In this document: piece by piece, positions 63,587-64,000 of the stretch
How the letters are laid out: every line of letters starts with the position of its first letter
Position numbering within the stretch: position 1 is the first letter of the stretch
Assembly: GCF_020164585.1 (NCBI RefSeq)
Contig: NZ_JAIQZF010000004.1
Span: forward strand, 248,001 to 312,000
Direction of reading: 5' to 3'
Source of the DNA: Psychroflexus curvus
GTDB lineage: Bacteria > Bacteroidota > Bacteroidia > Flavobacteriales > Flavobacteriaceae
Length of the DNA stretch: 64,000 bases
Translations under genes and position numbers: made by a program
Notes under the pieces: model-generated
Told to the model about the DNA's origin: nothing
What the model saw: the letters and a program-made list of their open reading frames with translations, nothing else
Databases searched by the model: none

Positions 63587-64000
63587 ATGAAATATACAAC
63601 TGAAATTATTATCGACAAACCCAGAGAAGACATCCTCAAGGTTTTTGAAGATCCTGATTTGCTTCCTCACTGGCAACGCGGCTTAAAGCGCAGCAGAGTC
63701 ATCAGCGGTAAAGGTGGTGAAGTAGGCAGTAAACGAAAACTTTACATCACAATCGAAGGTCAGTCCATCAAAATGACAGAAACCATTATCAAGAAAAATC
63801 TACCCGAGGAATGGCACGGGAAATACACTTCCAAAGGGATGGAAAGCCTTCAAAAAAATTATTTTGAAGCCCTTAGTGAAAATAAAACCAGGTGGACATC
63901 CTACAGTGAATTTGAATTTACCGGGTTTATGAAACTCATCAGCAAACTGCTTCCAGACCTATTTAAAAAAAGATCTGTGATGGTTCAACAAGATTTCAAA
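63587..64000 (+). CDS. SRPBCC (START-like) family protein, truncated at the window edge
   Basis: The frame from ATG 63587 is open for 138 codons to the window end. It begins MKYTTEIIIDKPREDILKVFEDPDLLPHWQRGLKR, a START-like/polyketide-cyclase N-terminal pattern (IxVxxPxExVWxxLxDPxxxxxW), and continues with TETIIKKNLPEEWHGKYTS and TRWTSYSEFEFTGFMKLISKLL. The family binds hydrophobic ligands; the specific role is unknown. It is divergent from the parvulin operon, with 114 bp between starts. The C-terminus lies outside. Confidence 0.8.
   Translation, partial: MKYTTEIIIDKPREDILKVFEDPDLLPHWQRGLKRSRVISGKGGEVGSKRKLYITIEGQSIKMTETIIKKNLPEEWHGKYTSKGMESLQKNYFEALSENKTRWTSYSEFEFTGFMKLISKLLPDLFKKRSVMVQQDFK

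Overview
The window is a low-GC chromosomal segment of a member of the Bacteroidetes, most likely a marine-type Flavobacteriaceae. Three kinds of evidence support this. Many genes are preceded by the Bacteroidetes -7 box TAnnTTTG, with no Shine-Dalgarno sequence. Families typical of the group are present: DUF6122, a DUF5686/carboxypeptidase-regulatory protein, an ECF sigma/FecR/STN-TonB receptor set, a LysM plus periplasmic-binding-protein fusion, 2TM proteins, YpdA, and a bifunctional nuclease with a UVR tail. Lipoproteins carry the usual SCxxDDD-like start. I see no rRNA, tRNA, CRISPR array or intact insertion sequence. Both ends cut genes: a secreted protein on the left and an SRPBCC protein on the right.

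Layout. 0-6 kb: rpe, the bacillithiol-disulfide reductase ypdA, a membrane protein, a flavin monooxygenase and sucC. 6-13 kb: a DUF3820 gene, pyrG, yidC, a succinate-semialdehyde-type dehydrogenase and a membrane-anchored glutamate-synthase-domain flavoprotein. 13.7-15.7 kb: two paralogous cupredoxin lipoproteins, one fused to two fasciclin domains. Both have a near-identical inverted repeat upstream. 15.8-25 kb: mnmA, a nitronate monooxygenase, guaA coupled to the LysM/binding-protein gene, a PNPOx-like flavoprotein, a lipoprotein with five CHRD repeats, and queE. 25-31 kb: housekeeping and membrane genes (alpha/beta hydrolase, rluF-like, VOC protein, AI-2E family permease, YkvA, ffh, ppa). 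31.3-39 kb: a decayed parDE remnant, a DUF2141 protein, a TonB receptor/FecR/ECF sigma unit and unusual lipoproteins. 39-47 kb: DUF5686, pdhB, etfBA, the bifunctional nuclease and a nucleoside transporter. 47-52.4 kb: thyA and folA with ergothioneine genes egtB-egtD and a PLP enzyme lying between them. 52.4-55.8 kb: glutathione peroxidase, then a small accessory patch (AT-rich methyltransferase and a RelE/ParE toxin-antitoxin pair between about 170-bp direct repeats), then a TlpA-like thioredoxin. 55.8-63.5 kb: acn and a four-gene operon of three SurA/parvulin-type proteins plus a MoxR ATPase.

How it works together. Most genes are core metabolism and envelope biogenesis. Two low-molecular-weight thiol pathways meet here: ypdA implies bacillithiol, and egtBD imply ergothioneine. 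Glutathione peroxidase and TlpA add further thiol redox functions. Nucleotide metabolism is well represented by pyrG, guaA, thyA, folA and the nucleoside transporter. The least explained parts are the cupredoxin pair with its shared operator-like palindrome, the repeat-flanked toxin-antitoxin locus, the CHRD repeat protein, and the lipoproteins around the ECF sigma unit. I found no single obviously new defence or mobile system. The cupredoxin pair with its shared palindrome is the best lead for undescribed regulation.
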